DNA of 21,743 nt from Desulfobacteraceae bacterium (GTDB lineage Bacteria > Desulfobacterota > Desulfobacteria > Desulfobacterales > SURF-15). This document shows positions 15,330 through 21,743 of this stretch, in pieces (the first letter of the stretch is position 1; each line of letters opens with the position of its first letter). The stretch spans positions 1 to 21,743 of the forward strand of contig QZKK01000247.1 of NCBI GenBank assembly GCA_003599475.1, read 5' to 3'. A program made the position numbers and the translations under genes. The notes beneath the pieces are model-generated. The model was given only the letters and a program-made list of their open reading frames with translations, searched no databases and was not told the DNA's origin.

Positions 15330-16349
15330 TCATCCGGTTCCCCCTAAAGCTTCCCGGTAGGCCTCGTCGGCTTCTTTCTGAAGCAGATGCGCCTTGTCCG
15401 TGTACCGCGGGGAGAAATGAAAAAGGGTAAACTGTCTGGCATGAGATCGCCCGGCGATGGTTCCTGCCTGCCAGGCGGTCAGATGGGATTTTTCTTCCGC
15501 AATCTTTTCGTCCTTTCGGGAAAAAGCGGCTTCGATATATAGATGATCCGAACCGTAGATGAACCGGCAGATCCGATCCAGCTCGGATTCATCGTAGCGG
15601 ATATCTGCGATGTAGGATACCTTCTGCCCCGGAGTGACCACTGCGATTTTTTCCGAAAGATCCCCCAGACGAAACCGGTTCATGGGAGGACCTTTTTCAT
15701 GGTATTTTACGTCGAAAACAGACTCCGGGTCTTTCTTCTTAAACAGCGCCGCTTTGAATTCCTTCAACCACGGCCCGATTTCCAGGCCTAGAGCAAGGAC
15801 TGCGTCTTTTTTGATGTTTACATGGAACTGCTCTGTGATGCTCAAGCCGAGGCAGGGAATCCGATGGTCGAGCAGAATTGCGGATACGGAAAAGGCAGGC
15901 TCTTTCACCAGCATTCCGTCGCGAAACGCTTTTTTCTTTTCGCTTTGCGGTGTGAAGGCTTCCCGGCATCGGTATTGACGAGAGATCAAAGAATCGTTTC
16001 GCACTTCGGTCGCCGTCAGGATGAAACGGGTCTGGTAATGGGAAACGAGGTTCCAGGAATATCCGGACAGTTTTCCTTCCACGTTCCGGATAAATCCCTC
16101 CGGGCCGAATAAATGGAGGCGCTTTTCCCGGCCCAGGCATAACCGAAGGAGCCGGTCGAAGCCGACAAAGTGGTCCATGTGGGTGTGGGTGACAAAAACG
16201 TGCGATATCTTCAGGATATCCCGCGCAGACAGCGCATGGATTTCTCCGGCATCAAACAGAATCGCACGACTTTCATAAAGAAACGGAATAAACAACCCGG
16301 GGTCATCGAACGGATCGTTGACCAGCCTCGGGTGAAAGGAAGGTCTCAT
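15330..16349 (-). CDS. RNase Z-like metallo-beta-lactamase-fold protein
   Basis: The 339-residue product carries the metal-binding HTHMDH at 55-60, LLDHRIPCLG with D161/H162, the strand YIADIRYDES and SHLTAWQAG followed by the C-terminal HFSPRY. This order of motifs is that of ribonuclease Z, which cleaves tRNA 3' trailers. The N-terminus lacks the usual GTG-type loop and instead reads HPRLVNDPFDDPGLFIP, and the tail is alanine/glutamate-rich, so it belongs to a divergent branch and the substrate is open. ATG 16349 lies two bases after the stop of the upstream small gene, so translation is probably coupled. It may be the tRNA-maturing enzyme or a paralogue with another phosphodiester substrate. 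Confidence 0.82.
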   Translation of the reverse strand: MRPSFHPRLVNDPFDDPGLFIPFLYESRAILFDAGEIHALSARDILKISHVFVTHTHMDHFVGFDRLLRLCLGREKRLHLFGPEGFIRNVEGKLSGYSWNLVSHYQTRFILTATEVRNDSLISRQYRCREAFTPQSEKKKAFRDGMLVKEPAFSVSAILLDHRIPCLGLSITEQFHVNIKKDAVLALGLEIGPWLKEFKAALFKKKDPESVFDVKYHEKGPPMNRFRLGDLSEKIAVVTPGQKVSYIADIRYDESELDRICRFIYGSDHLYIEAAFSRKDEKIAEEKSHLTAWQAGTIAGRSHARQFTLFHFSPRYTDKAHLLQKEADEAYREALGGTG

Positions 16350-16351
16350 TT

Positions 16352-16771
16352 TTAAGGAAGCTGTTTCCTCACTTCTTTATTGATGCAGGAATAGATGTCT
16401 TCATCGGAGCCGAAGATATCCACCACATCCTTATGGGAGAGCAGCTTTTCGATCACAAATGCTGTGACATAGAGGCTGACGACATGCGGCTGCGAGACCA
16501 GCCCGCGAAAAGGTGCTGTCTGATAATCGATATCGAAGTCTTCCGAGCGGCTCAACTTTTCGAGGCACATTCGGATCTGTTCTTCGAGGCTGTTTTTACT
16601 GGTGGTTTCAACCAGATGGGACTCGACCAGTCTTGATGCGATGGCGTTGCTCAGCGGTTCGAAGCAGTCTCTGATTCCGGCGAGGGCTTGGCGCCGGGCA
16701 AATTCCTTTGAAGATTCAATTTTTGAAAGAATGGAAGATTCCCGGGTACTCGGGCGAAACACCTTTGCCAT
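16352..16771 (-). CDS. Small conserved-looking helical protein, function unknown
   Basis: I do not recognise this 139-residue protein. It is predicted to be mainly helical and soluble, without signal peptide or membrane segment. It has a basic N-terminus (MAKVFRPSTRESSILSKIES), an acidic middle (LEEQIRMCLEKLSRSEDFD) and a basic end (NKEVRKQLP). AAGGGGAT stands eight to nine bases before ATG 16771 on the - strand, a good ribosome site. Base composition and codons are like its neighbours. The stop lies two bases from the start of the RNase Z-like gene, so the pair is an operon. Coding status is supported by start signal, coupling and normal codon use; function is not. Confidence 0.75.
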   Translation of the reverse strand: MAKVFRPSTRESSILSKIESSKEFARRQALAGIRDCFEPLSNAIASRLVESHLVETTSKNSLEEQIRMCLEKLSRSEDFDIDYQTAPFRGLVSQPHVVSLYVTAFVIEKLLSHKDVVDIFGSDEDIYSCINKEVRKQLP

Positions 16772-17110
16772 TTAAAAATCCCCTTTACATACAGAATCTA
16801 GTTTAATGGCGCATATTAATGCGGTGATTGAAATTTTGCAAGGAAATTTTCAACAATCGATCCGCAGATTACGCAGATTTTCGCAGATTAGAACAGCAGC
16901 CCTTCACTTTGCCTTATGCTCTTTGCCGTTCACGAATCTTCTCGCTCTTCTTTGCGTCTTTGCGAGCTTTGCGTGAGACCAATGGAACCGTTGCACGTTG
17001 AAGGCGTTGAAATCGTTGCACGTTGACCTCTGACTTCCGACTTCAGACCTCTGACTTCTGCCCTCTTGCCCTTCTCTGACTTCCGACTTCTCGCTCTTTC
17101 CCTTGTAACC
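16772..17110 (-). repeat. Mosaic word-repeat island 8 between divergent genes
   Basis: The left part has ATCCGCAGATTACGCAG with a TTTTCGCAGATT continuation (16859-16888). From about 16900 the + strand is pyrimidine-rich: TTTGCGTCTTTGCGAGC (16950-16966), CGTTGCACGTTGAAGG, ATCGTTGCACGTTGACC (17012-17028) and CTGACTTCCGACTTCAGACC-type words to 17098. The first 85 bases next to the - strand gene are free of words and AT-rich, so its promoter is likely there. No promoter for recJ is clear. Confidence 0.8.
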
Positions 17111-17136
17111 TCATCCGATTTATTGTATGCCCAGGC

Positions 17137-18864
17137 ATGCTTCCGCAATTTCGGATCTTAAGCCCCGATCCTGGCCGGATACAGGCGATCGCAGACCGGC
17201 TTTCCTGCCACAGGATCATCGCCGTCGCGCTGGTAAACCGAGGGGTCGATTCCGCCGAAGAGGCCGATCTTTTCTTGCACCCGTCGCTCAACCACCTGCG
17301 CGCGCCTTTCGAAATCAAGGATATGGAGAGAGGCGCCCGCAGGATCGCCGAAGCCGTCTTGAAGGGGGAAAAAATCCTTGCGTTCGGCGACTACGATGTC
17401 GACGGGGTGACCTCCACCGTCCTTTTATATACATTCCTCCAGGCGGCCGGTGCAAATGTCGACTACTATATCCCCCATCGGAGAAAAGAGGGCTACGGTC
17501 TGAGCCGCTCGTACATCCTTGATCAGGCAAAAACATCCGGCGTCCGTCTGATCGTTACCGCCGATTGCGGATCGACCGGCCATGACGCAGTCGATTCCGC
17601 TCGCCGGGAGGGTATCGATGTGGTGATTACCGATCATCACAACATCGAAGACCCTCTGCCGGAAGCCGTTGCAGTCATCAACCCCAAGCGAAAGGATTGC
17701 GGCGCCGGCTTCGATCACCTGTCCGGGGTAGGGGTCGTCTTCTGCCTGCTCATCTGCCTGCGAAGACAGCTTCGAGAGCTCGAATTCTGGAGAGGCCGGC
17801 CGGAGCCGAACCTGAAGCGATTCCTCGACCTCGTGGCCCTGGGGACCATCGCAGACCAGGTTCCGCTGGTAAAGGAAAACCGGATCCTGACCCGGGTCGG
17901 GTTCGAACAGATCAACTCCGGCCGCCGTCCCGGGCTTGCCGCCCTGATTTCGGCCTGCAGGCTGAAGGCGGTTAAGTCGGCAGAAGACATCTCCTACCGG
18001 TTGGCGCCTCGGCTCAATGCCCCCGGCCGGCTGGCACATGCGGATGCGGCGGTTCGACTCCTGATTGCCGAACATGCGGACAGTGCAGCCCAGATTGCCG
18101 CGATGCTCGATCGGCTGAATTCCGAAAGGCAGCAGATTGAAGCAGGCATTTTTGACTCCATCGAGGACCGCTTCAGAGAGAATCCGCACCTGCTCGAAAA
18201 GGCCTCGATCGTGTTGGCCGACCCCGGCTGGCATGAAGGTGTATTGGGGATCGTGGCTGCGCGCCTGGCAGAGAAATATTGCCGTCCCGTGGTATTGATC
18301 AGCACGGCGGAGGAAACCGGTAAAGGTTCCGCCCGAAGCATTGACGGATTCGATCTCTTTAACGGAATTTGGCAGTGCAGGGATACCCTCCTTTCGTTTG
18401 GCGGGCATGCAGCGGCGGCTGGAGTCAGAATCGATTCGGGCAAGATTCAGCCGTTTGAAGCGGCATTCGAGAGGGCGGTTCTTCAAAATGGCGGACCGGA
18501 TGCGCATTGCGCTTTCCTCGATATCGATTCCGTGATTGCGTTCAAAGAGATTACAGCCGATCTGCTCGATTCGCTGGAATTGCTCCAGCCGTTCGGACCG
18601 GGAAATCCCGAACCGCTTTTCATGGCAAAAAACCTTGAGGTCGTCTCGCAGAGGATCGTGGGGAGCACCCATCGCCAGATGGTCCTCAAACAGAACGGTG
18701 CACCACCCATTGCGGCCGTGCAATTCAACGTCGAACCCTGTTCCCGCTGCGACGGTCTCCTCGACTCAGTCCACTTTCATCTCCGCTGGAATCACTGGAA
18801 CGGGAACAGAACCCCGCAGTTGATCCTCCGCTCCATTCTTCCCTTGCCACCGCAAAGGACTTGA
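17137..18864 (+). CDS. recJ: Single-stranded-DNA-specific exonuclease RecJ
   Basis: A 5'-3' single-strand DNA exonuclease of recombination and base-excision/mismatch repair, a DHH phosphoesterase needing Mn or Mg. All domains are present in 575 residues: DYDVDG at 85-90, TADCG at 141-145, DHH at 166-168, ALGTIADQVPL, PRLNAPGRL, the DHHA1 domain with GWHEGVLGIVAARL, GSARSIDGF and SFGGHAAAAGV, and the OB-fold end starting LLQPFGPGNPEPLF. The length is usual. ATG 17137 has only a weak ribosome site (CCAGG close to the codon); no better in-frame start exists upstream. It heads the run recJ-DUF4911-miaB-nuclease family, with a 60-base gap to the second gene. Confidence 0.95.
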   Translation: MLPQFRILSPDPGRIQAIADRLSCHRIIAVALVNRGVDSAEEADLFLHPSLNHLRAPFEIKDMERGARRIAEAVLKGEKILAFGDYDVDGVTSTVLLYTFLQAAGANVDYYIPHRRKEGYGLSRSYILDQAKTSGVRLIVTADCGSTGHDAVDSARREGIDVVITDHHNIEDPLPEAVAVINPKRKDCGAGFDHLSGVGVVFCLLICLRRQLRELEFWRGRPEPNLKRFLDLVALGTIADQVPLVKENRILTRVGFEQINSGRRPGLAALISACRLKAVKSAEDISYRLAPRLNAPGRLAHADAAVRLLIAEHADSAAQIAAMLDRLNSERQQIEAGIFDSIEDRFRENPHLLEKASIVLADPGWHEGVLGIVAARLAEKYCRPVVLISTAEETGKGSARSIDGFDLFNGIWQCRDTLLSFGGHAAAAGVRIDSGKIQPFEAAFERAVLQNGGPDAHCAFLDIDSVIAFKEITADLLDSLELLQPFGPGNPEPLFMAKNLEVVSQRIVGSTHRQMVLKQNGAPPIAAVQFNVEPCSRCDGLLDSVHFHLRWNHWNGNRTPQLILRSILPLPPQRT

Positions 18865-18924
18865 TGATACTCTGTGGCTCAGCTTTAACATTTTCAAATT
18901 CAATCCCGGATCGTCGGTTAAACT

Positions 18925-19170
18925 TTGGAGACCGTTAAAAGATACTATCGCATCGACCGGAGGGAAATCTGTTTCTTTCACTGGATTATTGAAGGATACG
19001 ACGGAATTGCCACCGTTACCACGCTGGATCCCGAAAAAGGACACCTGCGGGTGGCCGCAGCCCCTGGAGCCGAAGACATCCTGGACCTGATCATCGAAGA
19101 TCTGAAAACCGGGGGCCTGCTCATCGAGTGCGCGGATTCCAATTGCAGTCGACTGGATCTCCCCCGGTAA
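18925..19170 (+). CDS. DUF4911-type small protein
   Basis: The 81-residue product reads VKRYYRIDRREICFFHWIIEGYDGIATVTTLDPEKG and later, which matches my memory of the DUF4911 family of small alpha/beta proteins found mostly in deltaproteobacteria next to miaB. It starts with TTG 18925 (no ATG is available in frame); the ribosome site is poor. The middle EGYDG and the acidic DILDLIIEDLKTGG helix are its best-defined parts. Three cysteines (16, 68 and 73 or close) are present. It ends 12 bases before miaB, so it is in the same operon. The function of the family is unknown to me; a role in sensing amino acids or in tRNA modification would be guesswork. Confidence 0.8.
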   Translation: METVKRYYRIDRREICFFHWIIEGYDGIATVTTLDPEKGHLRVAAAPGAEDILDLIIEDLKTGGLLIECADSNCSRLDLPR

Positions 19171-19182
19171 ACCGCCGGCCTT

Positions 19183-20589
19183 ATGAAAGACATCCGTAAA
19201 AAACTCTACATCTACACCATCGGGTGTCAGATGAATGTCTATGACTCCGATCGGATCGCCGCATCACTTCGAGCGCATGGATACGACGCGACTCCGTTTT
19301 TAGAGGGCGCCGACCTCGTCATTATGAATACCTGCGCAATTCGGGAGAAAGCCGAGCAGAAAGTGTTCAGTTTCTTGGGGCGCCTGTCTGAAATGAAGCG
19401 GAATAAGCCGGAAACCATCCTCGGGGTGGGAGGGTGTGTGGCGCAGCAGGAAGGCCGTGCGATCCTCGCCCGCATGCCCCACATCGATTTCGTATTCGGA
19501 ACCTGCGCGCTCAAACGGCTGCCGGGCATCATCGATCGGGTGGAAAAGAAAAGATGCCGGGTCCTGGATATCGAAATGACCGCCGAGCTCGAAGAGAACG
19601 AATCGATTGATGCTCCTGTATCGAACGGAGCGGTAAACCGATTCGTTACCATCATGCGGGGATGCGACAACTTCTGCGCCTACTGCGTGGTTCCCTATGT
19701 TCGGGGACGGGAGACGAGCCGGCGCCCCGAAGCGATCGTGGGAGAAGTCCAATCCCTGGTCGCTTCCGGTGTGCGCGAAGTGACCCTGCTTGGACAAAAC
19801 GTAAACAGCTACGGAAAAAAGGAATTCCATTGCTCGTTTTTCCGGCTGCTCGCGAAGATAAACAGCATCGATGGACTGCTCAGAATCCGATTTACGACAT
19901 CGCACCCTAAGGATCTTTCGGATGACCTGATTTCATGTTTCTCCGATTTGGAGAAGCTGTGCCGTCACATTCATCTGCCGGTGCAGTCCGGATCGGATCG
20001 CATCCTGAAGAGGATGAACCGCAAATACGACCGGAAGCGGTATCTCGATTTGATTGAAAAACTCCGCACCGTCTGCCCGGATATTGCGATCACTACGGAC
20101 GTGATCGTCGGGTTTCCGGGCGAAACAGAGCAGGATTTCAGCGATACCCTGCGGTTGATAAAAGAGGTCGGGTATGATAATCTGTTTGCATTCAAATACT
20201 CTGACCGTCCCAATGCACCTGCCGCCGGTTTCTCTGAAAAAGTATCCGAAACCGATAAGACCCGGCGGTTGGCCGAGGTGTTGGAGCTCCAAAAAAGCAT
20301 CTCGATTGAACGCAACCTTTCCCTTGTCGGATCCGTTCAAACGATACTCGTGGATGGCCACAGTAAAACAAAAGGCAGACAGCGTGCTGTTCAATGGACC
20401 GGGAGAACCTCTGCAAACAAGATCGTAAATTTCTCTGCAGACGGCCTCAGCGGCACCGGCGATGCATGGCTCGGTCGGCTGATTCCTGTACGAATCGAAA
20501 AAGCATTGGCCCACTCGCTCATAGGAATGCCGGAAACCCCCGGTCCGATCCGGATCGGCACGAAAGGAGAGGACGATTATGTTGCGTAA
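19183..20589 (+). CDS. miaB: tRNA-2-methylthio-N6-dimethylallyladenosine synthase MiaB
   Basis: A radical-SAM methylthiotransferase that adds the 2-methylthio group to i6A37 of tRNAs reading UNN codons. The N-terminal UPF0004 domain carries the three cluster ligands C15 (TIGCQMN), C51 (MNTCAIRE) and C85 (GGCVAQ). The radical-SAM site is GCDNFCAYC with C161, C165 and C168. HLPVQSGSDRILKRMNRKY and the GFPGETEQDF segment are standard, and a TRAM domain closes the protein (about 380-450). Length 468 is normal. The start ATG 19183 has no strong ribosome site, which fits coupling to the DUF4911 gene 12 bases upstream. The stop overlaps the next gene by 11 bases. Confidence 0.96.
   Translation: MKDIRKKLYIYTIGCQMNVYDSDRIAASLRAHGYDATPFLEGADLVIMNTCAIREKAEQKVFSFLGRLSEMKRNKPETILGVGGCVAQQEGRAILARMPHIDFVFGTCALKRLPGIIDRVEKKRCRVLDIEMTAELEENESIDAPVSNGAVNRFVTIMRGCDNFCAYCVVPYVRGRETSRRPEAIVGEVQSLVASGVREVTLLGQNVNSYGKKEFHCSFFRLLAKINSIDGLLRIRFTTSHPKDLSDDLISCFSDLEKLCRHIHLPVQSGSDRILKRMNRKYDRKRYLDLIEKLRTVCPDIAITTDVIVGFPGETEQDFSDTLRLIKEVGYDNLFAFKYSDRPNAPAAGFSEKVSETDKTRRLAEVLELQKSISIERNLSLVGSVQTILVDGHSKTKGRQRAVQWTGRTSANKIVNFSADGLSGTGDAWLGRLIPVRIEKALAHSLIGMPETPGPIRIGTKGEDDYVA
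20563..20572 (+). promoter_or_regulatory. Ribosome binding site inside the miaB end
   Basis: AAAGGAGAGG lies six bases before ATG 20579 and is within the miaB coding sequence. It fixes the start of the following gene and the 11-base overlap of the two frames. Confidence 0.85.
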
Positions 20590-21082
20590 AGTCACAATCG
20601 CTGGCATGACCATGGATCCATCATCCAATACTCCGATCATCATTCTGAAGTCGGAAAACGACGAACAGGCAGTTCCGATATGGATCGGACTCCTCGAGGC
20701 CACCTCCATCGCTTCCGCCCTCCAGAACATTCAGTTCGATCGTCCGATGACACACGATCTATTCAAGAATTTTCTCGATACACTCCAAATCGGGGTGTCT
20801 CGTGTAGAAGTTTGCGATCTGAAAGAAAATACCTACTATGCGAAGATCTACTTCGATGGAAAGGAAACAAATTTCAGCATGGATGCCCGTCCAAGTGATG
20901 CCATCGCCATCGCGCTTCGCTTCAAGGCTCCAATCTTTTTAGATGACAAGGTCATCGAAAAATCAAAGTCCGAAGGGGTGCCGACACCTGCAGAGGCAGT
21001 GGATGAGACGGAAGAGGGGAAGAAATGGGCGGAGTATCTTGAAAGCCTCGACCCGGAAGAGTTCGGAAAGTATAAAGTTTAA
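20579..21082 (+). CDS. Bifunctional nuclease family protein (DUF151/BFN)
   Basis: The 167-residue product belongs to the family that includes the plant bifunctional nucleases (DNase and RNase activity reported for those) and many uncharacterised bacterial proteins. Family-typical parts are VPIWIGLLEATSIA (about 32-45), MTHDLFKNFLDTL, YYAKIYFDG and DARPSDAIAIALR, then IFLDDKVIEKS. A bacterial acidic extension (AVDETEEGKKWAEYLESLDPEE) ends the protein. It overlaps miaB by 11 bases with its own strong ribosome site, so it is made from the same transcript. Nuclease activity of bacterial members is not certain. Confidence 0.92.
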   Translation: MLRKVTIAGMTMDPSSNTPIIILKSENDEQAVPIWIGLLEATSIASALQNIQFDRPMTHDLFKNFLDTLQIGVSRVEVCDLKENTYYAKIYFDGKETNFSMDARPSDAIAIALRFKAPIFLDDKVIEKSKSEGVPTPAEAVDETEEGKKWAEYLESLDPEEFGKYKV

Positions 21083-21438
21083 AGGATCTTAGGCAGATCG
21101 AGAGCACGACCGGGTTGAAATTAAGAGAAAATCGGAGATAATAGTAGGATATTCAAGAAATGCGTTTTTCCGGAAAGCTGTTGATAACACGAAATGTGTT
21201 CGAAATCTCTTCAAATTTCATAGAGTGAAAAATAGTTCGTGATTAAGAAGGGTTGGATTCCGATACGGTATAATATCGAACGATATCAGCATGTTGATTT
21301 TTGTTCATAAGTCGATTTCGAACTGCGGCAAAACGCACTTCCATTCGGTTTGACTCCGAAACCTTAATTTTCTAAAATCGCCCCAGATCGCTCATTTGCA
21401 TGTACACCTGAAGCAGACTCCCGATTCAAGGAATAGCG
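21083..21438 (+). other. 356-base AT-richer leader without genes or word repeats
   Basis: This gap has none of the island words. AACAC/GTGTT around 21185-21200 can form a small hairpin but no T-tract follows. A perfect TATAAT lies at 21269-21274; no good -35 stands at 16-18 bases (TTGGAT at 21253 is too close), so a promoter is only possible. An antisense frame over the right end is the shadow of the response regulator. Confidence 0.5.
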
Positions 21439-21743
21439 ATGATGGGTTCCGTCCTCGTAATCGACGATGAAAAGATGATTTTGAATATCATCGAGACAGC
21501 CTTGACCGCCTTCGGCTATACCGTGGAGGTGGCAGCGGACGGAGGCGAGGGAATCCGCAAGTTCGATGAGGGCTTCTATGACCTCGTCATCACCGACCTG
21601 ATCATGCCGAATGTCGACGGCAACGGGGTCATCGATCACATTCGCAGCTCGAGCAAAAAAAAGACACCGATCATCGGTATTTCAGGAACCCCCTGGCTTC
21701 TTCAAGACCTCGATGTCGATCGAATCCTGACAAAACCATTCCC
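21439..21743 (+). CDS. Response regulator receiver domain (partial, 3' end outside window)
   Basis: The frame begins with ATG ATG at 21439, with AAGGA six bases before it (21428-21432), and stays open for 101 codons to the window end. It is a CheY-like receiver domain: acidic pair D9/D10 (VLVIDDEKM), phospho-acceptor D53 in DLVITDLIMPNVDG, the serine S82 in GISGTP and the switch lysine K99 in LTKPF. It takes phosphate from a histidine kinase not seen here. What follows the domain (output domain or nothing) cannot be told. The gene seems to start its own transcription unit, 356 bases after the nuclease family gene. Confidence 0.9.
   Translation, partial: MMGSVLVIDDEKMILNIIETALTAFGYTVEVAADGGEGIRKFDEGFYDLVITDLIMPNVDGNGVIDHIRSSSKKKTPIIGISGTPWLLQDLDVDRILTKPF

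Noticed and set aside
21185..21200. Rho-independent terminator after the nuclease family gene
   Set aside because: Stem is only five pairs, AT-rich, and no T-tract follows.
21364..21639. 91-codon antisense ORF near the window end
   Set aside because: Overlaps the receiver-domain gene on +, which has all phosphorylation-site residues and a ribosome site.

Overview
The window looks like a chromosomal stretch of a Gram-negative, probably Desulfobacterota (deltaproteobacterial) genome. This rests on the gene set: an exopolysaccharide BY-kinase/CpsB pair, a GT-C-like membrane protein, a FecR/Thr-stalk surface protein, a Sat-CysC fusion, a DUF4911 protein and a bifunctional-nuclease-family protein beside recJ and miaB. 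It is inference from family distribution; there is no rRNA or other marker to place the genome.

Layout. 1-1330 (+): end of a tyrosine kinase and its cognate PHP-type phosphatase, translationally coupled. 1593-7182 (+): an anchored exported protein of unknown function, a family 2 glycosyltransferase and a large polytopic membrane protein with a TPR tail; these fit envelope polysaccharide or glycolipid assembly. 7803-9047 (+): exported FecR-domain protein with a threonine-rich tail. 9890-11362 (-): exported nine-TPR protein. 12960-11706 (-): two-gene operon of a lipoprotein with an HExxH motif and a membrane PilZ protein. 15143-13425 (-): ATP sulfurylase/APS kinase fusion. 16771-15330 (-): a small unrecognised protein and an RNase Z-like metallo-beta-lactamase-fold protein. 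17137-21082 (+): recJ, DUF4911, miaB and a bifunctional nuclease family gene. 21439-end (+): start of a response regulator receiver domain.

The most unusual part is not coding. Eight intergenic spaces of about 0.15-0.85 kb are built from a fixed vocabulary of short degenerate words, such as CACGCAAAGGCGCAAAG, GAAGTCAGAAGTCGGA, GACGCGGGGACGCGG, GAAGATGA, TGACAGATGACAG and GTGCAACGATTTCA, plus an AT-rich element with a 51-bp near-invariant core. In seven of the eight islands the words change strand once, so that purine-rich words run inward from both flanks and the island is a mosaic quasi-palindrome. The AT-rich element lies in sense orientation just after the stop codons of four genes. The words also run into coding ends: three proteins end in repeat-derived residues, and one signal peptide is encoded by a 4 x 8-bp tandem repeat. 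The within-operon junctions and the region after recJ lack these words.

No tRNA, rRNA, CRISPR array, transposase or convincing T-tract terminator was seen. Most ORFs inside the islands are translations of repeat words and are left out.
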